The translations under genes were made by a program, and so were the position numbers. 14,721 nucleotides of DNA from Alphaproteobacteria bacterium UBA1254 (GTDB taxonomy: Bacteria; Pseudomonadota; Alphaproteobacteria; RF32; CAG-239): NCBI GenBank assembly GCA_002308495.1, contig DBVW01000008.1, forward strand, positions 1 to 14,721. The letters are read 5' to 3'. The notes beneath the pieces are model-generated. The model was given only the letters and a program-made list of their open reading frames with translations, was not told the origin of the DNA and ran no database searches. The first letter of the stretch is position 1, and each line of letters opens with the position of its first letter. Shown here in pieces: positions 1 through 6,580 of this stretch.

Positions 1-1
1 C

Positions 2-721
2 GTTGAAAACAGAAACTTGACGAAATCTACATCATCAAAAACAGACACTTATGTTGCAACAATGGGTTGGGTTAATGACGGCTCGAAATCTACGAATGTT
101 GTTCACAGAGACGGCACGGAAACAATCACGGGAAATAAAAACTTCACGGGCGATTTGACAGCGGTAACGCAAACAGCGGGGGATAACTCGACCAAAGTCG
201 CAACAACGGCTTATGTTGAAAATGCGGTTTCAGCGAGCGGTGGTGTGCCGACAGGCTCAATCTTGCCGTTTGGCGGCTCAACGGCTCCGACAGGGTTCTT
301 GCTCTGCGATGGTTCGGCTGTTTCAAGAACGGATTACGCAGCACTTTACGCCGTTATCGGAGATAAATACGGCGCAGGAGACGGCTCTACAACATTCAAT
401 TTGCCTAATATTACAAACTGTTTTCCGAGTGCGTTACCCGTTGTTGGTAACGGCAATTCACTTGGTTTGACAGATGACTTGAGTTCTGCGCCAAACGCTC
501 AAATGGTCATTGATGAAGTAGGTAGTATAGGAACTCAAAGAACATACTCTGCTCAATGGTCGCCGACACAACCTCTGCCGGTGGGAACGGTCGCCGGAAG
601 TTATGGCAAAGCAGGAACGGCAGGAAAAGGCTTGGGTGTTTCTCAAAACGCCGAATATTCAGGCTTAACGGCAGACTTTAGTGCGGCAACGGGCGGATCT
701 AACGCAATCATCAAATATTAG
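2..721 (+). CDS. Phage tail fibre / tail collar protein, 3' part
   Basis: The frame is open to the left edge (in-frame codons begin at base 2), so the N-terminus is missing; a TTG at 17 is inside the frame and is not a convincing start. The visible part has a tail-fibre-type segment ending in NSTKVATTAYV, common just before C-terminal modules of tail fibres. It is followed by a tail-collar domain: GSILPFGGSTAPTGFLLCDG, then SRTDYAALYAVIG, GDGSTTFNLPNI. In phage virions such proteins form the distal adhesin or collar that contacts the host surface. The C-terminal stretch rich in Gly, Ser and Ala is probably the exposed variable tip. Its position directly before a lysis cassette supports a phage or prophage rather than a free-standing adhesin. 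The family call is firm; the receptor is unknown. Confidence 0.85.
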   Translation, partial: VENRNLTKSTSSKTDTYVATMGWVNDGSKSTNVVHRDGTETITGNKNFTGDLTAVTQTAGDNSTKVATTAYVENAVSASGGVPTGSILPFGGSTAPTGFLLCDGSAVSRTDYAALYAVIGDKYGAGDGSTTFNLPNITNCFPSALPVVGNGNSLGLTDDLSSAPNAQMVIDEVGSIGTQRTYSAQWSPTQPLPVGTVAGSYGKAGTAGKGLGVSQNAEYSGLTADFSAATGGSNAIIKY

Positions 722-732
722 AGAGAACCAAA

Positions 733-1011
733 ATGATTGACGATTTAAAGGTTGTTTTATTTTTGGTAATGGCGGCGATTTCTTCCGCCATTATCCGTTT
801 TAAGACTTTGAGCGGGCTGTTTTTAGATGCCCTCTTAGGCTTTGTTATGGGTTATTCGTTTTATCTCTTACTTGCCGAATGGATAGCAGACGGCGCGACA
901 CGTTCGGGATTTTGCGGGATAATTATTTTATGTTCGCGACCGCTTTATGACTGGGCGAACGCTTTTATCAGAAGAAAACTCTCAAAAATTATCGAAAGTA
1001 AGGTTAAATGA
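733..1011 (+). CDS. Putative phage holin (about three membrane segments)
   Basis: A 92-residue protein with hydrophobic stretches near residues 6-22, 27-48 and 58-72 and a basic C-terminus (RRKLSKIIESKVK). Size, topology and location fit a class I holin, which opens the inner membrane at the timed end of infection and lets the endolysin out. I do not recognise a specific holin family; the call rests mainly on context, since the next gene is an endolysin without an export signal. It begins 11 bases after the tail gene. Its stop overlaps the endolysin start in an ATGA junction (bases 1008-1011), which suggests translational coupling. The alternative is an unrelated small phage membrane protein. 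Confidence 0.7.
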   Translation: MIDDLKVVLFLVMAAISSAIIRFKTLSGLFLDALLGFVMGYSFYLLLAEWIADGATRSGFCGIIILCSRPLYDWANAFIRRKLSKIIESKVK

Positions 1012-1478
1012 TTGATGCAAACGAAATTACAAAACGGCTTCTTTTGCACGAAGGCTGTGTTGACCACGTTTACAAATGCCCTGCGGGATATTTGACAATC
1101 GGTGTCGGTCGAAATTTAGAGACAAACCCTTTAACCCCGCGAGAAAAGGAAGTTGTCGGCGATATTAAGAACGGCATCACGGTTGAAAAGTGCCTTTATC
1201 TCTTAAAAAACGACGTGAAGCGGTGCGAGAGGGATTTAATCAATAACCTCTCGTTTTGGTATCAGTTAGACGATGAACGACAATATGCCTTGTTGGATAT
1301 GTGCTTTAATATGGGCATAAAAAGACTGTTAAAATTCAAAAGGATGTTAGGCGCGATGTTGATCGGGGATTATCGCGGCGCGGCGAAAGAATGTTTAATG
1401 AGCAAATACGCCGTTGATGTCGGAAAGCGTGCGCAAAGAATCGCCCGTTTAATAGAGACTGGAGTTTGGGTTAAATGA
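1008..1478 (+). CDS. Phage endolysin, GH24 (T4-type) lysozyme
   Basis: A 156-residue N-acetylmuramidase, the usual length for a single-domain T4-type lysozyme, which cleaves the peptidoglycan MurNAc-GlcNAc bond. The catalytic triad is visible near the N-terminus: Glu15 in LLHEG, Cys24 in YKCPAGY, and Thr30 in LTIGVGRN. This is the E-8-C-5-T spacing of lysozymes in which Asp20 of T4 is replaced by Cys. The C-terminal half keeps the helical core (ALLDMCFNMG and KRAQRIARLIETGVW). There is no N-terminal signal-anchor or cleavable signal, so release should depend on the holin upstream. The start overlaps the holin stop and the stop overlaps the spanin start, both as ATGA, giving a tightly coupled cassette. 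Confidence 0.93.
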   Translation: MIDANEITKRLLLHEGCVDHVYKCPAGYLTIGVGRNLETNPLTPREKEVVGDIKNGITVEKCLYLLKNDVKRCERDLINNLSFWYQLDDERQYALLDMCFNMGIKRLLKFKRMLGAMLIGDYRGAAKECLMSKYAVDVGKRAQRIARLIETGVWVK

Positions 1479-1714
1479 AGATTGAAATTGCAAAATGGAT
1501 CGCCTGTCTTTGTTTAATCTTGTCTCTTTGTTTGATTTGTTACTTTTTAGGTCGGTCGCACGCCGAAACAAAAATAATCAAAGAACGCGGGGAAGAGATT
1601 ATCAAAGAAGTCGAGGTGATTAAGTATGTCGAAAAACAAAAAGCTGAAATTTGGAGCGCTCCTAATGCTTCTGATACAGAGCTTGTGGGGTTGTTCATGC
1701 AAAATAAATTATGA
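1475..1714 (+). CDS. Inner-membrane spanin subunit (Rz-like)
   Basis: A 79-residue protein with one N-terminal membrane segment (about residues 7-26, ending CYFLGRSHAE), then a charged, probably coiled-coil stretch (KERGEEIIKEVEVIKYVEKQ) and a C-terminus ETELVGLFMQ-like in pattern (read SDTELVGLFMQNKL), as in i-spanins. In Gram-negative phages the i-spanin spans the periplasm and, with the lipoprotein spanin, fuses inner and outer membranes in the last lysis step. The ATG overlaps the endolysin stop in an ATGA junction. The next gene starts inside this one in another frame, the classic nested or overlapping Rz/Rz1 layout, which is stronger evidence than sequence similarity alone. It implies an outer-membrane-bearing host. 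Confidence 0.85.
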   Translation: MKIEIAKWIACLCLILSLCLICYFLGRSHAETKIIKERGEEIIKEVEVIKYVEKQKAEIWSAPNASDTELVGLFMQNKL

Positions 1715-1862
1715 TGTTTGCCCTGTTTACCCGAAAGGCGGGGAGCGGGTAGGTCAAGAGCTTGCAAAATTAAACAGCTCGGAGTTTCCGGCGCTGTTTG
1801 AGTGGCTGGCACGGATTAACAAATTAAGACAAGAACTTGAATTATGCGAAAGGAAAGAATAA
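1626..1862 (+). CDS. Outer-membrane spanin lipoprotein (Rz1-like)
   Basis: A 78-residue lipoprotein precursor encoded in a different frame from the i-spanin, starting inside it and running about 150 bases past its end. The N-terminus is basic (MSKNKKLKF), followed by a hydrophobic stretch and a lipobox-like LWGC with Cys23 as the lipidation site; Trp at -2 is atypical. The mature part has CPVYPKGGERVGQELAKL and a C-terminal FEWLARINKLRQEL segment, a pattern seen in o-spanins that follow Rz-like genes. It would sit in the outer membrane and bind the i-spanin across the periplasm. Compared with lambda, where Rz1 lies wholly inside Rz, this is the overlapping rather than the embedded architecture. 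Confidence 0.83.
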   Translation: MSKNKKLKFGALLMLLIQSLWGCSCKINYDVCPVYPKGGERVGQELAKLNSSEFPALFEWLARINKLRQELELCERKE

Positions 1863-1969
1863 TAACGCAAGACGAAATGTATCGAATCTTCTGCCGCTTG
1901 TCCCGAAGGTGTCGTGTTAGGTGGCGGCTAAAGATTAAACAGCTATTGGTAAAAGAACCCTCGCTTTAA
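1844..1969 (+). CDS. Possible 41-residue basic ORF at end of lysis operon
   Basis: ATG at 1844 lies within the last codons of the o-spanin in another frame, and the TAA lies inside the terminator stem. The predicted product is very basic (starts MRKERIITQDEMYRIF, then many Arg and Lys) and has no recognisable domain. GAATTATG gives no clear ribosome binding site, though coupling to the spanin is possible. Phage operons often end with tiny genes like this, but a chance ORF is equally plausible. Confidence 0.3.
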   Translation: MRKERIITQDEMYRIFCRLSRRCRVRWRLKIKQLLVKEPSL

Positions 1970-1990
1970 AAGGCGAGGGATTTTTTTTGT
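1958..1990 (+). terminator. Intrinsic terminator of the phage lysis operon
   Basis: A 7-bp GC-rich stem, CCCTCGC (1958-1964) pairing with GCGAGGG (1973-1979), with an 8-base loop, directly followed by a run of T from 1981. It separates the prophage late operon from the metalloprotease-like pair, which has its own promoter just downstream. Confidence 0.9.
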
Positions 1991-2000
1991 TTTAAATATG

Positions 2001-2029
2001 TTGACAAAAATATAAAAATTTGTTAAAAA
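2001..2029 (+). promoter_or_regulatory. Sigma70-type promoter for the zincin pair
   Basis: TTGACA at 2001-2006 is a perfect -35 box. With a 17-base spacer the -10 position is TAAAAA (2024-2029), a weak match to TATAAT. It lies just after a terminator and 18 bases before the first start codon, so the pair is probably its own transcription unit. Confidence 0.6.
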
Positions 2030-2047
2030 AGTAAAACTGAGACCAAA

Positions 2048-3283
2048 ATGAGCACTGAACAAAACGTTTTACAAGATTTGAAAGATATCTGCGCGCAGAC
2101 AAAAGCGCGGTATTTGATGTATGAGGATATTCATACGGAAGATTATGAACGTGACAGCGCTTTGTTTATTAAAGAAATGGGGCATATCGGCATACATTGC
2201 GATGAACTGTTGGAAAAAGCTCTTATCGTTCCGGAATATGGGGGCGGCTTTTCCATAAAACATCATGACGAAAAAACTTGCGGGGGATATACGCAAGAAG
2301 GAAACAGAAAATGTTTGATGGTGTTGCCCGGGTTTCATGAAGACAGAGAAAAAGAAACGATTTATCATGAAGCAGCTCATGTGTATCAATACAAATATAA
2401 CATTTTAGATGTTATCAAAAATGATGACTATACGAAATATCGCACAGAAGTACATGCAAATGTTTTTTCCACAATGGTTTCGTTGCTCAAAGCCAAAAGC
2501 ATTTTAGATTATAAAAAACAAAAACTTTCACGCTTTTTAGAGGGGGTAGCAACAATAAATTCAGATGAAGAAGAGTTAATTTACTATTTATCACTGCCGA
2601 TTGAATTAGCACTGATGCGCGAAATCAGAAAAAAAGGACGGCTGAAAACAAAAGAAGAATTTTCAAAACACGGGATTCTTGATTATAAAAAGATTGCGTT
2701 TTATACGGCGCAACTTGTTAAAAAACATTGTTTCAGTCAGGAAGAATTTGAAAAAATAAAAAACAAAGAGATAACGTCGAAATATGAAAAGCTGAAACGA
2801 AAAGCCAAAGCTTACCGTATTTTGGGAAGTATTTATGTTTTTAAAAAAGAAAGATATTACATAAAAAAAGAGAATAAACATCATCAGTTAGAGATAAAAC
2901 GTCTCAAAAAAATTGCGAAAAAATTGGCCCCTTTGTGTGAAAACAACGAAGAAAACAAAGTGATTAACGCACTTTGTCAAATTGATAATTGTCAGGTTTA
3001 TTTGGCGCAAGATGTCGGCTTTTTTCCGGATTTGGAGTTGGTTGTGACAGAGCAGGAAACAATTCCCGAAAGATTGGAAGAAGATGAGAAAAAATGGGTG
3101 GAAGAGACGTTTCAAAAAATAAAAACAATTTATGAAAAGTGGAAAGAAAACGAGTTCTTTCAAAAATATTTTGCAAAAATAAATGACAACTACCAAAGAA
3201 ATGTGATTTGGGACTTAAAAGAACAAAAGAAAAAAGAACTGGAACAACGGTGTTTGGCGAACATGGCTGTAAACGAGCGCTGA
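2048..3283 (+). CDS. Zincin-like protein, ImmA/IrrE-type HExxH motif (paralog 1)
   Basis: A 411-residue soluble protein without signal peptide or membrane segment. Residues 105-138 carry IYHEAAHVYQ (H107, E108, H111) and, 22 residues later, TEVHANVFSTM (E134, H136, N138). HExxH followed by E-x-H/E-A-N-x-F is the arrangement of gluzincins such as the ImmA/IrrE (DUF955-like) peptidases, so a zinc metallopeptidase domain in the N-terminal half is inferred. The C-terminal 230 residues are Lys/Glu-rich and probably helical, and I recognise no family. Residues 183-258 are encoded by DNA identical to the downstream paralog, while the rest is diverged. The start has only a weak GAG-type ribosome site. 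ImmA-type peptidases cleave phage or ICE repressors, but no such partner is visible here; other roles (toxin, effector, host-takeover cargo) remain open. Confidence 0.72.
   Translation: MSTEQNVLQDLKDICAQTKARYLMYEDIHTEDYERDSALFIKEMGHIGIHCDELLEKALIVPEYGGGFSIKHHDEKTCGGYTQEGNRKCLMVLPGFHEDREKETIYHEAAHVYQYKYNILDVIKNDDYTKYRTEVHANVFSTMVSLLKAKSILDYKKQKLSRFLEGVATINSDEEELIYYLSLPIELALMREIRKKGRLKTKEEFSKHGILDYKKIAFYTAQLVKKHCFSQEEFEKIKNKEITSKYEKLKRKAKAYRILGSIYVFKKERYYIKKENKHHQLEIKRLKKIAKKLAPLCENNEENKVINALCQIDNCQVYLAQDVGFFPDLELVVTEQETIPERLEEDEKKWVEETFQKIKTIYEKWKENEFFQKYFAKINDNYQRNVIWDLKEQKKKELEQRCLANMAVNER
2594..2823 (+). repeat. 230-bp identical block, copy 1
   Basis: From CTGCCGATTGAATTAG to CTTACCGTATTTT this stretch matches 3852-4081 at every base by my reading, with an offset of 1258. 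Flanking codons differ at once: TCA versus TCG before it, TTG-GGA-AGT versus TTA-GGC-GAG after it. Complete identity at synonymous sites inside diverged paralogs points to recent gene conversion or another homology-driven transfer. Confidence 0.95.
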
Positions 3284-3299
3284 AAACGGGAACAAAAAA

Positions 3300-4553
3300 A
3301 TGCTCAGTAAAGATGAAGTCATAGAAGATTTAAATGATGTTTGCAACCAGACAAAAGCGCGCTGGCTGTGTTATGATGATATACATACGATAGATTTTAA
3401 AAAAGATGCAGAGCTGTTTATCAGTGAAATGGCCCGTCTCGGATATTCGAAAAGAGATTTATTATTGCTTCATAAAATTGAGCTGTCATATACCGGAGGC
3501 GCTGAAATTGTTCATGAACAAGAAGCATGCGGCAGCGGATATACAATACGTTCAAAGAAAAATAAAAATCAGCTTGTTGTGCTTTCGGGTTTTGAAACAG
3601 ATTTTGATAAATACACAATTTATCATGAATGCGGACATTTGTATCAGTTTAAATACAACATGTTTAACATTAATCACCAAAATGAATACAACACATATTT
3701 GGTGGAAACACATGCAAACACTTTTGCAACGATGGTTATGCTCTTAAAAGCGGATAATGTTTTGGAATATAAAAAGCGCAAATTATACCGAATGGCAAAC
3801 GGAGTGAGTTTTGCTAACGATGAAAGAAAAGAATTGATATATTATGTTTCGCTGCCGATTGAATTAGCACTGATGCGCGAAATCAGAAAAAAAGGACGGC
3901 TGAAAACAAAAGAAGAATTTTCAAAACACGGGATTCTTGATTATAAAAAGATTGCGTTTTATACGGCGCAACTTGTTAAAAAACATTGTTTCAGTCAGGA
4001 AGAATTTGAAAAAATAAAAAACAAAGAGATAACGTCGAAATATGAAAAGCTGAAACGAAAAGCCAAAGCTTACCGTATTTTAGGCGAGACATATTGGAAT
4101 TACATAAAATCAAAATGCTTGCGAAGAATAAAAAGACACAATAAGATTAACCAAAAAAGAGAACATTTGGTTATTGAAAAAATACAGCCCTTGCCTCAAA
4201 CGGATAAAGAAACGGAAATTATTAATGCAGCTTGTCTGCTTGATACTTATCAGATCAGAATGATATATGAATATGATATCTGGGAAGCCATCGGGAAGTT
4301 GAAAAAAGCCGATGAGACATTAAATATTCCGGATGAAATCAAATCCGATTCGAAGAAAATAAACGAGGCTGAAGAAACATTTAAGAAGATGCACCGTATT
4401 TATCAGAAACATAAGGACAATAAATTATTTCAAGAATTGTTCGAGAAAATTGAATTTATTGATACACGTGATGAAGTTTGGCAGCTAAAAGAGAAAAAGG
4501 CAAAAGAAATTGAAAGGCAAAATTTCCGATTCGGTTTATCAAACGAACGATAA
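3300..4553 (+). CDS. Zincin-like protein, ImmA/IrrE-type HExxH motif (paralog 2)
   Basis: A 417-residue paralog of the preceding gene, 16 bases downstream and probably cotranscribed; a GGGA about 9 bases before the ATG serves as ribosome site. The zinc motif is IYHECGHLYQ (H109, E110, H113) with VETHANTFATM (E136, H138, N140). Both copies keep all presumed ligands, so both may be active. The N-termini align without gaps (23 of 38 residues identical between residues 7 and 44 by hand count), and both start with a conserved QTKAR...DIHT block. The C-terminal thirds are much less alike, although both end in NER. Residues 185-260 are identical to the first paralog at DNA level. There is no signal peptide, so it is probably cytoplasmic. 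Function unknown; keeping two diverged catalytic domains suggests different targets rather than dosage. Confidence 0.72.
   Translation: MLSKDEVIEDLNDVCNQTKARWLCYDDIHTIDFKKDAELFISEMARLGYSKRDLLLLHKIELSYTGGAEIVHEQEACGSGYTIRSKKNKNQLVVLSGFETDFDKYTIYHECGHLYQFKYNMFNINHQNEYNTYLVETHANTFATMVMLLKADNVLEYKKRKLYRMANGVSFANDERKELIYYVSLPIELALMREIRKKGRLKTKEEFSKHGILDYKKIAFYTAQLVKKHCFSQEEFEKIKNKEITSKYEKLKRKAKAYRILGETYWNYIKSKCLRRIKRHNKINQKREHLVIEKIQPLPQTDKETEIINAACLLDTYQIRMIYEYDIWEAIGKLKKADETLNIPDEIKSDSKKINEAEETFKKMHRIYQKHKDNKLFQELFEKIEFIDTRDEVWQLKEKKAKEIERQNFRFGLSNER
3852..4081 (+). repeat. 230-bp identical block, copy 2
   Basis: Second copy of the block at 2594-2823, in the same frame and at the same relative place in the paralogous gene. 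It is a direct repeat 1258 bases apart, so homologous recombination between the copies could also delete the intervening sequence and leave one chimeric gene. Confidence 0.95.
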
Positions 4554-4562
4554 AAAAACATC

Positions 4563-4591
4563 TTGACTCTTTAAAAAAAAGAAAGTATACA
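4563..4591 (+). promoter_or_regulatory. Sigma70-type promoter of the ffh operon
   Basis: TTGACT (4563-4568), a 17-base spacer and TATACA (4586-4591) make a strong sigma70 match. It lies 10 bases after the stop of the upstream gene. It predicts a transcript start near 4598 and a leader of roughly 125 bases before the ffh start. Confidence 0.75.
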
Positions 4592-4616
4592 AACCTCGAA
4601 TTAACTTTAGAAAGGT

Positions 4617-4696
4617 TCGATTTTATATAACACGCCAAGGCGTGCCGCCAGTCAGCGAGGGTTCGCACACTGGCGCGGAATTTTTATATAAAACGA
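4617..4696 (+). promoter_or_regulatory. Structured RNA leader of ffh (predicted three-way junction)
   Basis: Three nested pairings can be read by eye. The outer stem pairs TTTTATATAA (4621-4630) with TTATATAAAA (4684-4693), extended by TCG/CGA around one bulged A. Inside it are hairpin CACGCC-AA-GGCGTG (4631-4644) and a longer hairpin CGCCAGT (4646-4652) with ACTGGCG (4669-4675), which contains GCGA/TCGC. The GC-rich second hairpin is followed by AATTTTTA, so it could act as an attenuator. I do not recognise a named RNA family. It could instead be a small palindromic repeat inserted in the leader, or a terminator left from the upstream operon. Confidence 0.6.
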
Positions 4697-4722
4697 GTCT
4701 TGAAAAAAAAGGAAATTGACTT

Positions 4723-6096
4723 TTGTTTGAAACATTGACCGATAAATTAGGTGCTGTTTTTTCCAAAATCACCTCCCGTGGCGTTCTCTCGGAAGCTGAT
4801 ATCGACAGTGCTATGCGCGAAATCAGAATAGCGCTTTTGGAAGCCGATGTTTCGCTTTCGGTTGTGAAAGATTTTATCGCCCATGTGAAAGCTGAGGCTT
4901 TGGGTGAAAAAGTTGTTCGCTCTGTCAAGCCGGGGCAAATGGTTGTTAAAATCGTTCACGACGAACTCGTCAAGCTTTTGGGCGACAAGCAAACGGAGCT
5001 TAATTTTAATGCGCCGGCGCCCGTCGTGTTTTTAATGGTCGGTTTGCAAGGCTCCGGTAAAACAACAACGACGGCCAAAATTGCAAACAAATTAAAGAAA
5101 AACAAAAAAGTTTTGCTTTGTTCGTTAGACGTTTATCGTCCGGCGGCGCAAGAACAATTAAAACAATTGGGCGATGGGATTGGTGTCGATTCGCTTGAGA
5201 TTGTTAAAGGTCAACAACCGCTTGAAATTACAAAGCGCGCGCTTGAAAAAGCAAAGCTCGGCGGTTATGACGTTTTGATTTTGGATACGGCAGGGCGTCT
5301 TCAAATTGATGATGTTTTAATGAACGAGGTGAGTGATGTTAAAAAACTCTCTAACCCTGTTGAAACATTACTTGTTTGCGATGCTCTAATCGGACAGGAA
5401 GCTTGCAATGTGGCAAAAGCTTTTGATGAAAAGCTTGGGCTGACGGGGCTTGTTTTAACACGTGTTGACGGGTCTTCCCGTGCAGGTGCCGCGTTGTCAA
5501 TGAAGATGGTAACCGGTGTGCCGATTAAATATTTGGGCACGGGCGAAAAAACAGACGAGCTTGAGCAGTTCCATGCCGATCGCATTGCAGGGCGCATTTT
5601 GGGCCAAGGCGATGTGGTGAGCCTTGTCGAAAAGGCAATGGAAAACATTGACCGCGAGCAGGCCGAGAAAGAAGCGCTTCAAATGATGAAAGGCAAATTC
5701 GACTTAAATGATTTACTTTCTCAGATGAGACAGATGAAAAAGCTCGGCTCAATGGGAAGCGTTCTTTCAATGTTGCCCGGAATTGCAAAATATAAGGCGC
5801 AGTTAGAACAAATCAACGGCGATGAAATCTTGAAAAAACAAGAGGCAATTATTCTTTCAATGACAAAATTGGAACGAGCCAACCCCGATGTAATTAAAGC
5901 AAGCCGCAAAAAGCGTATTGCCGCAGGTTCGGGGGTTGAAGTTTCGGAGGTCAACAAGCTCTTAAAATCATACGAGCAGATGGCTTCCATGGTCAAACAA
6001 ATGGGCAAATTCGGCGGTCTCAAAGGTTTTGCTCAAATGATGAGACGCGGGCAAGCGGGTTTTCCGCTTTCTCCGATGAACAACAAACGGTTTTAA
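4723..6096 (+). CDS. ffh: Signal recognition particle GTPase Ffh
   Basis: A 457-residue SRP54 protein of normal length. With 4.5S RNA it binds signal sequences emerging from the ribosome and hands the complex to FtsY at the inner membrane. Domains: N helical bundle (about 1-90, starting MFETLTDKLG), G domain with P-loop GLQGSGKTT (107-115), DVYRPAA (136-142), DTAGR (188-192) and TRVDG (246-250), then a Met-rich M domain from about residue 325 to the end (RQMKKLGSMGSVLSML, KASRKKRIAAGSG). TRVDG with Arg in place of the common Lys is typical of alphaproteobacterial Ffh; the following SSRAGAAL is a slight variant of the usual DGRGGAAL. The start is TTG at 4723, chosen because family alignments begin MFExLTD and AAGGAAA lies at suitable spacing upstream. 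It is first in an operon with rpsP, rimM, trmD and rplS. Confidence 0.97.
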   Translation: MFETLTDKLGAVFSKITSRGVLSEADIDSAMREIRIALLEADVSLSVVKDFIAHVKAEALGEKVVRSVKPGQMVVKIVHDELVKLLGDKQTELNFNAPAPVVFLMVGLQGSGKTTTTAKIANKLKKNKKVLLCSLDVYRPAAQEQLKQLGDGIGVDSLEIVKGQQPLEITKRALEKAKLGGYDVLILDTAGRLQIDDVLMNEVSDVKKLSNPVETLLVCDALIGQEACNVAKAFDEKLGLTGLVLTRVDGSSRAGAALSMKMVTGVPIKYLGTGEKTDELEQFHADRIAGRILGQGDVVSLVEKAMENIDREQAEKEALQMMKGKFDLNDLLSQMRQMKKLGSMGSVLSMLPGIAKYKAQLEQINGDEILKKQEAIILSMTKLERANPDVIKASRKKRIAAGSGVEVSEVNKLLKSYEQMASMVKQMGKFGGLKGFAQMMRRGQAGFPLSPMNNKRF

Positions 6097-6158
6097 GACT
6101 TTGCCATAAGGCTTAAAACTTTTAACAATTTAACTTTTTAACGAAAGGAATTTATAAA

Positions 6159-6548
6159 ATGGCAGTTCGTATCAGATTATCAAGAGGCGGTTCTAAAAAA
6201 CGTCCGTTTTATCGTATTGTCGCCGCAGATCAGCGTGCACCTCGCGATGGCCGCTTTATTGAAAAGTTAGGCACATATAATCCGCTTCTTCCGAAAGATC
6301 ATCAAGATCGTCTGAATGTTGATGTCGAGAAGGTTTCTGCTTGGCTCAAAAAGGGTGCGGTTCCGACGGAAAGATTGCAAAAATTGTTTGCGGGTTTGGG
6401 CTTGTGCGAAGCACCTGTTATTCATGAGCAACCCAAAAAATCTGCACCGCGTGCGAAAACTGTTGAACGCATGAAAGAAAAAGAAGAAAAAGCAAAGGCT
6501 GCTAAAGAAGCTGCCGCTGCCGCATCTTCCGAAGCTTCTGCTGAATAA
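6159..6548 (+). CDS. rpsP: 30S ribosomal protein bS16
   Basis: The N-terminal part (MAVRIRLSRGGSKKRPFYRI, then RDGRFIEKLGTYNPL) is a clear bS16. It is a small-subunit protein binding 16S rRNA and needed for 30S assembly. The family core ends near residue 85; a Lys/Ala/Glu-rich tail brings it to 129 residues, a pattern common in alphaproteobacteria where the tail is low complexity. AAAGGAA ahead of the ATG is a good ribosome binding site. It follows ffh after 62 bases with no terminator visible, consistent with one operon. Confidence 0.97.
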   Translation: MAVRIRLSRGGSKKRPFYRIVAADQRAPRDGRFIEKLGTYNPLLPKDHQDRLNVDVEKVSAWLKKGAVPTERLQKLFAGLGLCEAPVIHEQPKKSAPRAKTVERMKEKEEKAKAAKEAAAAASSEASAE

Positions 6549-6580
6549 TTTTTGTAAAGTATTATTTTTAAGGACGAAAA

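Noticed and set aside
1540..1812. A 90-codon open frame on the minus strand across the spanin genes
   Set aside because: It is a shadow of two overlapping plus-strand genes that both match spanin architecture.
4631..4680. Possible 4.5S SRP RNA, since GCCAAGGC resembles part of it and ffh is next door
   Set aside because: The conserved apical GGAAG-type tetraloop and asymmetric loop of SRP RNA are absent; the match is only the palindromic hairpin.
4554..4722. Prophage attachment site at the ffh boundary
   Set aside because: No tRNA, integrase or recognisable direct repeat pair is visible in the window; the TTTTATATAA copies are short, AT-rich and explained better by the RNA stem.
4813..4828. 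16-base exact match between ffh (ATGCGCGAAATCAGAA) and both copies of the zincin 230-bp block (2614-2629 in copy 1)
   Set aside because: All encode the same short peptide MREIR with ordinary codons and flanks do not match, so coincidence is the better explanation than a recombination trace.
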